Below are positions 49,464-59,680 of a stretch of 64,000 nucleotides of DNA, one piece after another. The notes under the pieces are model-generated. The model was given only the letters and a program-made list of their open reading frames with translations, was not told the DNA's origin and did no database searches. The stretch comes from Microthrixaceae bacterium. Its GTDB lineage: Bacteria; Actinomycetota; Acidimicrobiia; Acidimicrobiales; Microtrichaceae. The stretch spans positions 186,001-250,000 of the forward strand of contig JAOSKI010000001.1 in the NCBI GenBank assembly GCA_027493675.1. Direction: 5' to 3'. Every line of letters begins with the position of its first letter. Position 1 is the first letter of the stretch. The translations under genes and the position numbers were made by a program.

Positions 49464-49949
49464 TCCCGACACGGCGGACCGACCCAGGCGGACCTTCGTC
49501 TCGCTCGGATCGAACGTGGGAGACCGGGGGCGTCACCTGCGTCAGGCCGTGGAAATGCTGCCGGGAGTGGTTGCGGTATCACCGGTGTACGAAACGGACC
49601 CCGTCGGTGGGCCAGACCAGGACCGCTTCCTGAACCTGGTGGCTGAGCTGTCCACGAGGTTGTCCCCAACGAGCTGCTCGGCGTGTGCCATCGCATCGAG
49701 GCCGGAGCGGAGAGGGTCCGGGAGCAGCGCTGGGGTCCCCGCACCCTGGATGTGGACATCATCTGGATGGAGGGGATCGAGCTCTCCACGGAGCGGCTCA
49801 CCGTTCCACATCCCCGTTGGATGCAGCGACGCTTCGTGCTTGCACCCCTGCGGGACCTGGCACCGGAGCTGGTGAGCGAGAAGGACCTGGCGATGGCCGA
49901 AGGCAACGTGGTGGTGCTCGGCGAGCTCTCGGAGGTGGATGGCCTGTGA
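49444..49949 (+). CDS. folK: Hydroxymethyl-dihydropterin pyrophosphokinase
   Basis: About 169 residues, start GTG 49444 (GTG 49453 also possible). HPPK landmarks: FVSLGSNVGDRGRHLRQAVEML, VSPVYETDPVGGPDQDRFLNLV and, after a break near 49668, RWGPRTLDVDIIWMEG (metal-binding Asp pair) and VPHPRWMQRRFVLAPLRDLAPE. It activates the pterin for folP. Stop overlaps the next start by GTGA. Confidence 0.93.
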
Positions 49950-50841
49950 CCTCACCGGGCCACCCGCTGCGGACGGTGGTCGTGGGTTCCGGCCGTGCCG
50001 GAGGGTCGTTCACGCGTGCGCTCGCACGTGTTGGATGGCCGGTGGGTGTGATCCATCACGAACAGCTCTCCTCGATCGACGAGGCATCGCTGACTGCGTC
50101 CTTCGACGGCCCTGCGTCGAAGCTCCCGGAGGCATCCTGGTCGGTGGAACTGGTGCTCCTGTGTGTACCGGATTGGGCGGTGCAGCGTTGCGCTGCGGCG
50201 CTTCCGAGGTCCGATGCGCGGTGGTGGCCCACTGTGCCGGTTCGCTCGGGCTCGAGGTGCTCGGTGAGCATCCCCGGGTAGCCTCGGTGCACCCGCTCGT
50301 ATCCCTTCCTGATGCCGAGGTGGGGGCGGACCGCCTGGTGGGCGCGTGGTTCGCGGTGTCGGGTGACGTTGTGGTCGGCGAGGTGGTTGCGGCCCTCGGT
50401 GGCACGCCGGTGTCGGTGGCATCCGACAGGCGTGCCGCCTACCACGCAGCGGCAGCAGTCGCCTCCAATCACCTCGTCGCGCTCCTCGCGGAGGTCGAGA
50501 GGATCGCAGACGTCGCAGGTGTTCCCCTCGACGCCTACCTTGGCCTGGTGAGAGGCACCGTGGACAACGTGGCCGCAATGGGTGTTCGCGAGGCGCTGAC
50601 CGGGCCTGTTGCGCGAGGCGACTGGGAGACCGTTCGAGCGCACCTCGATGCGATCGGACCCGACGAGCGTGACGAGTACCTGGCCGGCCTGGCGGCCACA
50701 GCGCGTCTTGCCGGTCGCGGTGCCGTGGGTGTCGTTGCCGCAGCAGGCCGAGCGTTGACGGGTCGTTGCGCACCTCAGGCCGGTGAGCGTCGGGGAGGCC
50801 GACGGATCCTGCGCACAGGGTTGTGTGCCGAGGCTGGGTAG
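49946..50841 (+). CDS. Rossmann-like and DUF2520 domain protein (Rv3603c-like)
   Basis: About 298 residues from GTG 49946. The NAD(P)-binding start is RTVVVGSGRAGGSFTRALARVGW with GxGxxG-type spacing; a break near 50220 joins it to VVAHCAGSLGLEVLG, SVHPLVSLPD and the helical DUF2520 domain (AAYHAAAAVASNHLVALLAEVERIA, LVRGTVDNVAAMG). The fold recalls ketopantoate or prephenate reductases; genes of this type precede panC across actinobacteria, so a pantothenate role (ketopantoate reduction) is plausible but not proven. The TAG stop forms part of the panC -10 hexamer. Confidence 0.83.
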
Positions 50842-50850
50842 CGTGGCGCG

Positions 50851-51833
50851 ATGTCCGACGCCGACCACATGACCGCGAGAGCCGGCACGGTGCAGACCTA
50901 CCGCACGATCGGGGCGTTGCGTGAGTTCCTGGCCGCGAAGCGTGGTGCTGATGTCACGGTGGGGTTGGTGCCCACCATGGGCTACCTCCACGAGGGCCAT
51001 CAGCAGCTCATCGAACGCGCTGGTGCCGAGTGCGATGTGGTCGTCACCACGGTGTTCGTCAACCCGTTGCAGTTCGCTGAGCACGAGGACCTCGACAGCT
51101 ATCCCCGTGACCCGGAGGGTGATTGCCTCAAGGCCGGAGCTGCGGGCTCCACGGTCATGTTCGTTCCGGCTCCCGAGGAGATGTACCCCGACGGGGCCGA
51201 CGCCGTCGCCACCACGGTCAGCGTCGCGGGCTTCGGTTCCGGCATGGAGGGTGCGTCGAGGCCCACCCACCTCGCGGGTGTGTGCACGGTGGTGGCGAAG
51301 CTCTTCAACATCGTGGGGCCGTGCCGGGCATACTTCGGCGAGAAGGACTACCAGCAACTGGCCTCGATCACCGCGATGGTCGAGGATCTGTCGTTCCCGG
51401 TTCAGGTCGTCGGGTGCGAGACATCGAGGGAACCCGATGGGCTTGCCCGCTCGAGTCGCAACGCCTATCTGTCGGCCGAGGAGCGCCAGGTGGCTCCGGT
51501 TCTCCACGAGGCGCTGTGCCTTGGCGCCCGGCTTGTCATCGAGGGTGAGACCGATCCGGTCGTCGTTCGTGAGGGGATGGCGGGGCTCATCGGGGATGCA
51601 CCGCTGTGTGAGCTGGACTACGTGGAGGTCGTCGACGGCGTGACCCTGCAACCGGTGACGTCGGCCGATGCGACGTCTCGCCTGTTCGGTGCGATGCGCC
51701 TGGGCCGCGCTCGACTGATCGACAACATCGCCGTGTCCGAGGTGGCGGGAGCGCCTTCCGATGGCGCAACGCGCCGAACAGGCCCGTTGCTCCTGTCGGG
51801 CGAGGAGCAGGGGAGGGCGACGGTGCCCGCTGA
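50851..51833 (+). CDS. panC: Pantothenate synthetase
   Basis: ATG 50851 has TAGCGT (50839-50844) exactly six bases upstream. Conserved motifs: VGLVPTMGYLHEGHQQLI (HxGH), VVTTVFVNPLQFAEHEDLDSYPRD, HLAGVCTVVAKLFNIVGP, YFGEKDYQQLASI and GLARSSRNAYLSAEER (KMSKS-like). It joins pantoate and beta-alanine using ATP. The normal core ends near RLIDNIAVSE (~51740); beyond that one base correction gives a stop at 51833 overlapping nadB, so the exact end is unsure. No panD follows, unlike in mycobacteria. Confidence 0.94.
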
Positions 51834-53535
51834 TCCGCCCCGGCCCCGACGAGCTCGACCTGCTGGTGGTCGGATCGGGCGTCGCAGGTCTCTGCGCGGT
51901 CGTTCGGGCTGCCACCGAGGCCGGCATGCGCACGGGTCTGATCACCAAGGGGGACCTCGATGACGCCACCACCACCTGGGCTCAGGGCGGCGTCGCCGCA
52001 GCGCTGGGAACCGAGGTCGGTGCGGTCGAGTCACACCTGGCCGACACCCTTGCCGCAGGGGGCGGGTCTGTGCGACGTCGCCGCCCCGCGTGTGCTGGTC
52101 GACGAGGGCCCGCTGCGCATCGAGGAGCTGATCGCTCTCGGGGCCGAGTTCGATCGTGATCCGCAGGGCCGCCTGGAGCTTGCACGCGAGGGTGGTCACT
52201 CGGTCGCACGGGTGCTGCATGCCGGTGGTGCCGCCACGGGAGCGGAGATAGAGCGCACTCTGGTCACAGCGGTGCGCCGCACAGCGGTGGAGATACACAC
52301 CCGAACCTTTCTCGAGGACCTGGTGGTGCGCGACGGGGTATGCCTCGGCGCATGGTGTCGGTTCCCCGACGGCTCTCGTCGTCAGGTGCGTTCGCGCAAC
52401 GTGTTGTTGGCTGCCGGTGGGGCAGGCCGGCTGTTCTCGGTGACCACCAACCCCGCGGGGGCCACCGGCGACGGGGGTGGCCGCAGCCATGCGTGCTGGA
52501 GCGGCGGTCGCCGACCTGGAGTTCTTCCAGTTCCATCCCACCGCGTTGCGCCATGACCGTTCGCCGCGGCCCTTGCTCACCGAGGCGTTGCGTGGGCATG
52601 GCGCAGTCCTTCGCAACCGCGAGGGGGAGCGCTTCGTCGACGAGTTGATGCCCCGTGATGTGGTCTCCCGGGCCATCTTCACCGAGATGGCGGCCGGTGG
52701 CACGGATCACGTGTGGCTCGACGCCCGCAAGCTCGACTCCTTCGACACCAGGTTCCCGACCATCGCCGAGGTGCTGGCCGAGGTCGGGTTGGATCCGGGG
52801 CGTGACCTGTTGCCGGTGCATCCGGCGGCACACCACCTCTGTGGTGGGGTGCTGACCGACCTCGACGGAGCGACCACGATCGACGGGTTGTGGGCGTGTG
52901 GTGAGGTGGCGTGCACAGGTGTCCACGGGGCGAACCGCTTGGCATCCAACTCGCTGTTGGAAGGCATGGTGTTCGCTCCGCGCGCGGTAGAGGCGATGGT
53001 CGCGGGGCGCACGGGTGCCCTGAGGACCGGTGTCATGGCCGGCCTCGATCAGAGAGAGGGCTCGGTTCCCCCGGAACCGGTGGAGGATCCCGAGGTTCCG
53101 GTCGGGATGCGTCGCCTCGAGCTCCCCGACCTGCGCTTTCCGCCAGTGGTGCCGGATACCACGGGCGGCCGCGCCGAGGACGGTGCGCAGGTCGCGGCGC
53201 TGGTGGAGCGGCTCCAGCGGGCGATGACATCGGGTGCGGGTGTTAGGCGTTCGGCGGACTCGTTGAGGGAGGTGGCCGCCGAGCTCGCAGCAGTTGCGGC
53301 TGGGTTGTCCGAAGTCGCTCACGATGGAGGCGCGGGTCCGGTCGCTGCGGCGGAGCTCGCGAACCTGCTCACCCTTGCCCGCGGTCTGGTCACCGCTGCC
53401 ACCATTCGGGAGGAATCGCGCGGGACTCATTGGCGTGAGGACCATCCGGACACCGATCCCCACCACAGGGTCCGGTACCTGCTGAGCCTCGACCCGATCC
53501 CTACGGGCGCCGATCAATCACCGAGGAGGCTGTGA
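51823..53535 (+). CDS. nadB: L-aspartate oxidase
   Basis: About 570 residues. The likely start is GTG 51823, with one base lost in the C-rich stretch at 51835-51845. The FAD site DLLVVGSGVAGLCAVVRA, TTWAQGGVAAAL, the catalytic region EFFQFHPTALR, TEALRGHGAVLRN, HPAAHHLCGGVLTDLDGATTIDGLWACGEVACTGVHGANRLASNSLLEG are all present. Breaks near 52068 and 52480. It oxidises aspartate to iminoaspartate, the first step of de novo NAD synthesis; nadC follows, nadA is not in the window. Confidence 0.95.
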
Positions 53536-53538
53536 CCG

Positions 53539-54461
53539 ATGAGCGATGTTGACGCTCCCGAGGACCGTGCGTCGGCTGGTGATTCGACGCGTGCCGAGGG
53601 CCCTTCGAGCGATTGGCTGAATCCCCCCGCCGAGGCAGTGCGCGAGGCGGTGAGGCGGGCCCTGGTCGAAGATCTGCTTCCGCTGGGCGACCTGACGGCG
53701 TCGTTGCTACCTGATCGGCTCGCGGTGGCGCACATCGTGGCGCGCTCGGCGGAACCGTCGCCGGATCAAGTTGTGCAATCGAGGCGTTCTCACGGATCGA
53801 CCCCGAGGTCGACGTCGAGTGGTGGGTCTGCGAAGGAACTCCCGTGGAGCCCGGGGATCGGCTTGCCACGGTGCGGGGATCGTTGCGCTCGGTGGTCACC
53901 GCGGAGCGCACTGCGCTCAACTTCCTCGGCCACCTCTCAGGAGTGGCGACGCTGACTGCGCGGTTCGTGGAAGCGGCTGCAGCGGCAGGCGAGGCACGGA
54001 TCTGGGACACGCGCAAGACCACTCCCGGCCTGCGCTCGTTGGAGAAGGCAGCGGTACGAGCCGGCGGTGGGCGCAACCACCGCGGCAACCTCTCGGACTG
54101 GTTGTTGATCAAGGACAACCACCTGGAGGGCTTGTCGATCACCGACGCTGTGGCGCTCGCGAGGGACCGCTGGCCCGGTCGCACCGTCCACGTCGAGTGC
54201 GACACCGTGGAGCAGTTCTCCGAGGCCCTCGAGGCGCCTGCCGACGCGATCCTGCTCGACAACATGTCCTTTGATGCGGTGCGCCGCTGCGTGGAGCTGG
54301 CTCGGAATGCCTACCCGGCTGGTCGGAGGCCGCTGCTCGAAGTCTCCGGCGGGGTGGACCTCGACACCGTCGGCGAGTACAGCGCATGTGGTGTCGACCA
54401 GATCTCGGTCGGAGCGATCACCAACTCTGCGCCGGTGCTCGACATCGGCCTGGACATCTGA
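53539..54461 (+). CDS. nadC: Nicotinate-nucleotide (quinolinate) pyrophosphorylase
   Basis: About 307 residues. ATG 53539 is three bases after the nadB stop. A ~25-residue acidic start precedes VREAVRRALVEDLLPLGDLTASLLP (the ED-GDxT motif). Breaks near 53765 and 53835. Active-site parts follow: TALNFLGHLSGVATLTARFVEA, IWDTRKTTPGLRSLEKAAVRAGGGRNHRGNL, LIKDNHLEG, VHVECDTVEQF, LLDNMSF and LEVSGGV. It makes nicotinate mononucleotide from quinolinate and PRPP. Confidence 0.95.
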
Positions 54462-54585
54462 TCACGCCATGCCGGTGCGCTTCACGGAGCCTGTGGTCCG
54501 TGCGACTTCACGGTCGTGGCTGTGTGCGGCCAAGCTGGAAGCTCCAAAGGAACCTGGTTCAGACCGAGCCCGAACGGAGTGACGC

Positions 54586-55380
54586 GTGCTGCTCGTGATC
54601 GACGTGGGGAACACCCAGACAGTCGTTGGCCTCTACAACACCGGTGACCGCAGCCACGAGTTGGTGGACCACTGGCGTCTGGCGACTCGCGTGGACCGCA
54701 CCGGAGACGAGATCGCCCTCATGCTCCGGGAGTTGCTCGCCACACGGAGCCTTGAGGTGGAGAACGACGTTGCGGGGGTCGCGATCTCCTCGGGTGTCCC
54801 GACGGTGACCGCCGAACTGCGACGGGTGTGTGAGCGGTATCTGCAGATCGAACCGGTGGTGCTGGGGACCGGGGTGCGTACCGGGATGCCCGTTCTCTAC
54901 GACAACCCCAAGGAGGTGGGTGCGGACCGGATCGCGAACGCGGTGGGAGCGCACGACCTCTACGGCGGCCCCACGATCGTGGTCGATTTCGGTACCGCCA
55001 CCACCTTCGACGTGATCTCCGAACAGGGTGAGTACCTCGGCGGTGCGATCTTTCCGGGAATAGAGATATCGCTGGACGCGCTGTTCGGTCGAGCCGCCGC
55101 ATTGCGCCAGGTGGAGCTGGTGGAGCCACGCAACGTGATCGGCAAGACCACCGTCGAGTCGGTGCAGTCGGGTGCTCTCTACGGGTACTCGTCGATGGTC
55201 GACGGGATGTGCGCGCGAATCGAGACGACCCTGGGTGAGTCCACCGTGATAGCGACCGGTGGGCTGGCTCCCCTCATTGCGTCGGTCGCCGATGCCATCG
55301 AGTACACCGAGCCCTGGCTGACCTTGCACGGCCTGCGCTTGATCTGGGAGAAGAACCAGGATCGTGACCGACCAGCCTGA
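54586..55380 (+). CDS. coaX: Type III pantothenate kinase
   Basis: 264 residues in one frame. GTG 54586 opens LLVIDVGNTQTVVGLY, the nucleotide-binding strand with catalytic Asp. Other motifs: GTGVRTGMPVLYDNPKEVGADRIANAVGAHDLYG, VVDFGTATTFDVIS and GGAIFPGIEISLDALFGRAA, all diagnostic of CoaX. It phosphorylates pantothenate, using the product of panC upstream. The 124-base gap before it has no feature I recognise apart from a weak ribosome site (CGGAGTGA). It overlaps lysS by 17 bases. Confidence 0.96.
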   Translation: MLLVIDVGNTQTVVGLYNTGDRSHELVDHWRLATRVDRTGDEIALMLRELLATRSLEVENDVAGVAISSGVPTVTAELRRVCERYLQIEPVVLGTGVRTGMPVLYDNPKEVGADRIANAVGAHDLYGGPTIVVDFGTATTFDVISEQGEYLGGAIFPGIEISLDALFGRAAALRQVELVEPRNVIGKTTVESVQSGALYGYSSMVDGMCARIETTLGESTVIATGGLAPLIASVADAIEYTEPWLTLHGLRLIWEKNQDRDRPA

Positions 55381-56885
55381 CAGCAACGTTCGTTCGATCG
55401 GCGGTGAGGGTGCCGCTGCGCGGACGGACCGGGGAGCACAGCCCTACAGCTACGACACCGACGCGACCACCGCCGAGCTGGTGTCCGCGCACGGACACCT
55501 TGAGCCGGGTACTGAGACCGGTGAGGTGGTCTCGATCGCCGGCCGGCTGATGCTGCGGCGCGTGCAGGGCAAGCTCGCCTTCGGGACCCTCGCGGATTCG
55601 AGCGGTCGCATCCAGCTGTTTGCTCCGTCGAGGACAACCCCCGACTTCGAGGGAGTTCTGCTCCCTAGCGGTGGGTGACTGGATCGGCGTGCGAGGCGAG
55701 GTCATGACCACCCGGCGGGGCGAGTTGTCGGTCCGTGTGGACGAGTGGGTGCTGTTGGCGCACACCCGGCGGGCGTTTCCCGACAAGTTCCACGGGCTGA
55801 CCGACGTCGACACCCGGTACCGTCGGCGTTACGTCGACCTGTGGGTCACAGAGGAGGCACGTCGTACCTTCGAGCTGCGGTCCCGGCTGGTCTCGATGAC
55901 TCGCCGCTTCCTTGAGGACCGCGGGTACCTGGAGGTCGAGACCCCGGTGTTCCATCCGATCCCAGGTGGTGCGCTGGCGGCCCCTTCATGACGCATCACA
56001 ACGCGCTCGACATGGACCTGTACCTGCGGATCGCACCCGAGCTGTACCTCAAGCGCCTCGTGGTGGGCGGATTCGAGAGAGTCTTCGAGATCGCCCGCGT
56101 GTTCCGCAACGAGGGCATCTCCAATCGTCACAACCCCGAGTTCACGATGCTCGAGTGCTACGAGGCCTACGGCGACTACGAGGTCCACATGGCCCTCACC
56201 GAATCGCTGGTGGAGCACCTGGCGGTGCAGCTGTGCTCCTCGAGCACCATCACCTATGACGGGCGGACCGTGGACCTGTCCACACCGTGGAGGCGTGCCA
56301 CGCTGGCCGAGTTGACCTCCGCCGAGCTGGGTGTGGATGTGTCGGTGCACACCGACGCCGCCACCCTGCGCACGCTGTGTGAGCGCCACGACATCCCCAC
56401 TGAGGAGTCGTGGGGTCCTGGCAAGCTGCTGTTGGAGCTGTACGAGAAGACCACCGAGGGCCGATTGTGGGATCCGGTGTTCGTCACCGACTACCCCGCG
56501 GAGGTCTCACCGCTGTCACGACCCCATCGTGACGATCCCGATCTCGTGGAGCGCTTCGAGGGAATCGTGGTCGGTCGCGAGCTGTGCAACGGCTTCTCGG
56601 AGCTGACCGATCCGGATGAGCAGCGCAGGCGTTTCGAGGCCCAGGCGGCCATGCGCGACGCCGGCGACACCGAGGCGATGGCGGTGGATGCCGACTACCT
56701 GCGTGCGCTCGAGTACGGACTCCCGCCCACGGTGGGCCTCGGAATCGGCATCGACCGCCTCGTGATGCTGCTTTCGCGGACCGCGCGACGATCCGTGACG
56801 TGGTGCTCTTTCCCACGCTGCGCCCCGAGGCTGACACTCAGTTCGACGGCGTCTCCCCAACGCGGGACGGCGGAGCAGTCCGAGG

Positions 56886-56889
<4 letters not shown>
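55364..56889 (+). CDS. lysS: Lysyl-tRNA synthetase, class II
   Basis: About 508 residues from GTG 55364. Anticodon-binding OB domain ([32 protein letters not shown]), a break near 55640, then [14 protein letters not shown], class II motif 1 ([22 protein letters not shown]), a break near 55985, [43 protein letters not shown] (motif 2), and [19 protein letters not shown] (motif 3). A final break near 56782 gives FPTLRPE and the true stop 56889. The TGA overlaps the ABC gene start. The ~40-residue N-terminal extension is not conserved. Confidence 0.95.
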
Positions 56890-58004
<1,115 letters not shown>

Positions 58005-58064
58005 CCGGCCCCGGCTCTCAGAGGACGTGCCGGTGGCGGAGGACCGCTGGGTTAGGGTGCGGTC

Positions 58065-58367
58065 ATGTTGATCGTCTCAGGAACCATCTCACTTGATCCA
58101 GCCAACCACGATGCCGCCGTCGCGGTGGTCGGTCCGCTCGTCGAGGCGACGTTGGCCGAGGAGGGCAACATCACCTACGGGTTCTGGGTGCATCCCAGCG
58201 AGCCCGGCGAGCTCCGGGTCTACGAGGAGTGGGCTGACCGCGACGCCTTGGATGCCCACATGGCCACACCGCACATGGCGGAGTTCCTGGGCGCTATGGC
58301 GAACCTGGGTGTGACCGGCACCGACATCGTGCTCCACGAGGTGACCGCCAGCACCAAGCTCATGTGA
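58065..58367 (+). CDS. ABM-domain (antibiotic biosynthesis monooxygenase-like) protein
   Basis: 100 residues, one frame. ATG 58065 has TAGGGT exactly six bases before it. The dimeric alpha-beta barrel fold is evident from LIVSGTISLDPANHDAAVAVV, EGNITYGFWVHPSEPGELRVYEEWADRDALDAHMATPHMAEF. YgiN-like members act on quinols and others on heme or polyketides; the substrate here is unknown. It is convergent with the polyprenyl synthase gene. Confidence 0.85.
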   Translation: MLIVSGTISLDPANHDAAVAVVGPLVEATLAEEGNITYGFWVHPSEPGELRVYEEWADRDALDAHMATPHMAEFLGAMANLGVTGTDIVLHEVTASTKLM

Positions 58368-58418
58368 ACAGCGGTGGTAAACCCCGCGCCGCGGCGGTCC
58401 TGGAGGATGCGGAGGATC

Positions 58419-58543
58419 GATCAGGTGGAGGCTCGCTCCACGGTGTCGATCAGGTGGAGGCTCGCTCCACGGTGTCGATCAGGTGGAGGCTCGCTCCACG
58501 GTGTCGATCAGGTGGAGGCTCGCTCCACGGTGTCGATCAGGTA
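58419..58543. repeat. 29-bp tandem repeat, four full copies plus nine bases
   Basis: Units at 58419-58447, 58448-58476, 58477-58505 and 58506-58534 are identical; a nine-base partial copy follows (one mismatch at the end). Each unit contains the inverted repeat GTGGAG-N5-CTCCAC. The unit at 58506-58534 is the last coding segment of the polyprenyl synthase gene including its stop codon, so the array is a repeated copy of that gene's 3' end. It lies between two convergent genes, where stacked hairpins could stop transcription. Confidence 0.97.
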
Positions 58544-59500
58544 GTCCGCTGCGGCGCTGAGACCGGTGACGCCGGGGCTGGGTGGGAGCGTGTTCAGAGC
58601 CGTGCGTCCCTCGTCGGCGATCCGCCGGGCGCGGTCGATCGTGTAGGGGGATGCCTTCACCGGCCTTCACGATGTCGATCGCCTTGCGGCGAGTCGGATC
58701 GTCCATGTCCTCGCCGAGGAGCTCGGTGAGTGCCTCGCCATCCGGGCTCGCCAGGGTGTGCAGGACCGGGAGGGTGTAGATGCCCTCTTCCATGTCGTGA
58801 CCCGCGGGCTTGCCGAGCTCGGCTTCGGTCGAGACCAGGTCGAGCACGTCGTCGACCATCTGGAACGCCATGCCATAGGAGTGACCGAAGGTGTCGAGAG
58901 CCTCGATGTGCTCGTCGGATGCCTGCGTCACGATCCCACCGATCCTGCATGCGGAGGCCAGCAGCGAGGCGGTCTTGCCGTCGATCGAGCGGAGGTATGA
59001 GGCCTCGGTGCGGGTGCTGTCGTGAGCATGCTGCAGTTCGAGGAGCTGGCCCTCGCAGAGGCGGCCGATGGTGGCTGCCAACAGGGCGGCCACCTCCACT
59101 CCGAGTCCGGCCGCAAGCTCCGATGCGCGTGCCAACAGGAAGTCCCCGGCGAGGATCGCACGCATGTTCCCCAGCGTGCGTTCACGCTCTCGACGGTCCG
59201 GCGGGTTTCGGCCTCATCCATCACGTCGTCGTGGTAGAGGGACCCCAGATGCACCAGTTCGACGGCGATCCCGCCCTCGATGGCGGCTTGTGAGGCGGGT
59301 ACGTCGGTTCTCGCGGCAGTTGCAGCAGAAGCGATGCAGAAACCCGGGCGGACGCGCTTTCCTCCCGCCGAGATGAGGTGGGAGGCGATCTCGGTGAGGA
59401 AGTCCTCGCTGGAGCGCACCGATTCCAGGAGCCCGGACTCCACGCGACCCAGGTCTGCGGACAGGGTGGGGAGCACCGAAAGGGGATTTGGGCCGGGCAC
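58508..59500 (-). CDS. Polyprenyl (geranylgeranyl-type) diphosphate synthase
   Basis: About 330 residues from GTG 59500. The two Asp-rich motifs are clear: VELVHLGSLYHDDVMDEAETRR and FQMVDDVLDLVS, plus GGKRVRPGF at the start and GDFLLARASELAAGL. Breaks near 59165 and 58665. The first motif DDVMD (no extra residues) fits an all-trans synthase of medium or long chain, perhaps for menaquinone side chains; chain length cannot be read safely. The stop codon lies in the 29-bp repeat; each frame-shifting copy beyond it is non-coding. Only minus-strand gene between 43.1 and 64 kb. Confidence 0.9.
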
Positions 59501-59680
59501 GCTGTGAGGTTACAACGGTGCGCCGCGCGATCCCTCGTCGGGTGGGATTCCCGTGCCGGGTCCGCGTAGAGGTCGCACCCGACAATCCCCGAGGCTTCGT
59601 GGTCGCCGACCGCGGACGGCGGGAACCATCTGCCGCCGCCGGACGTTAGAGTGTTCAGACACATTCTCTGGAGGAATGCC

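Noticed and set aside
50056-51975. A 639-residue minus-strand frame
   Set aside because: It is the mirror of panC and the DUF2520 gene, which have clear conserved motifs on the plus strand; the minus reading has no recognisable domain.
58419-58543. Possible short CRISPR array
   Set aside because: The 29-bp units are directly adjacent with no spacers and derive from a gene's 3' end; no cas genes are near.
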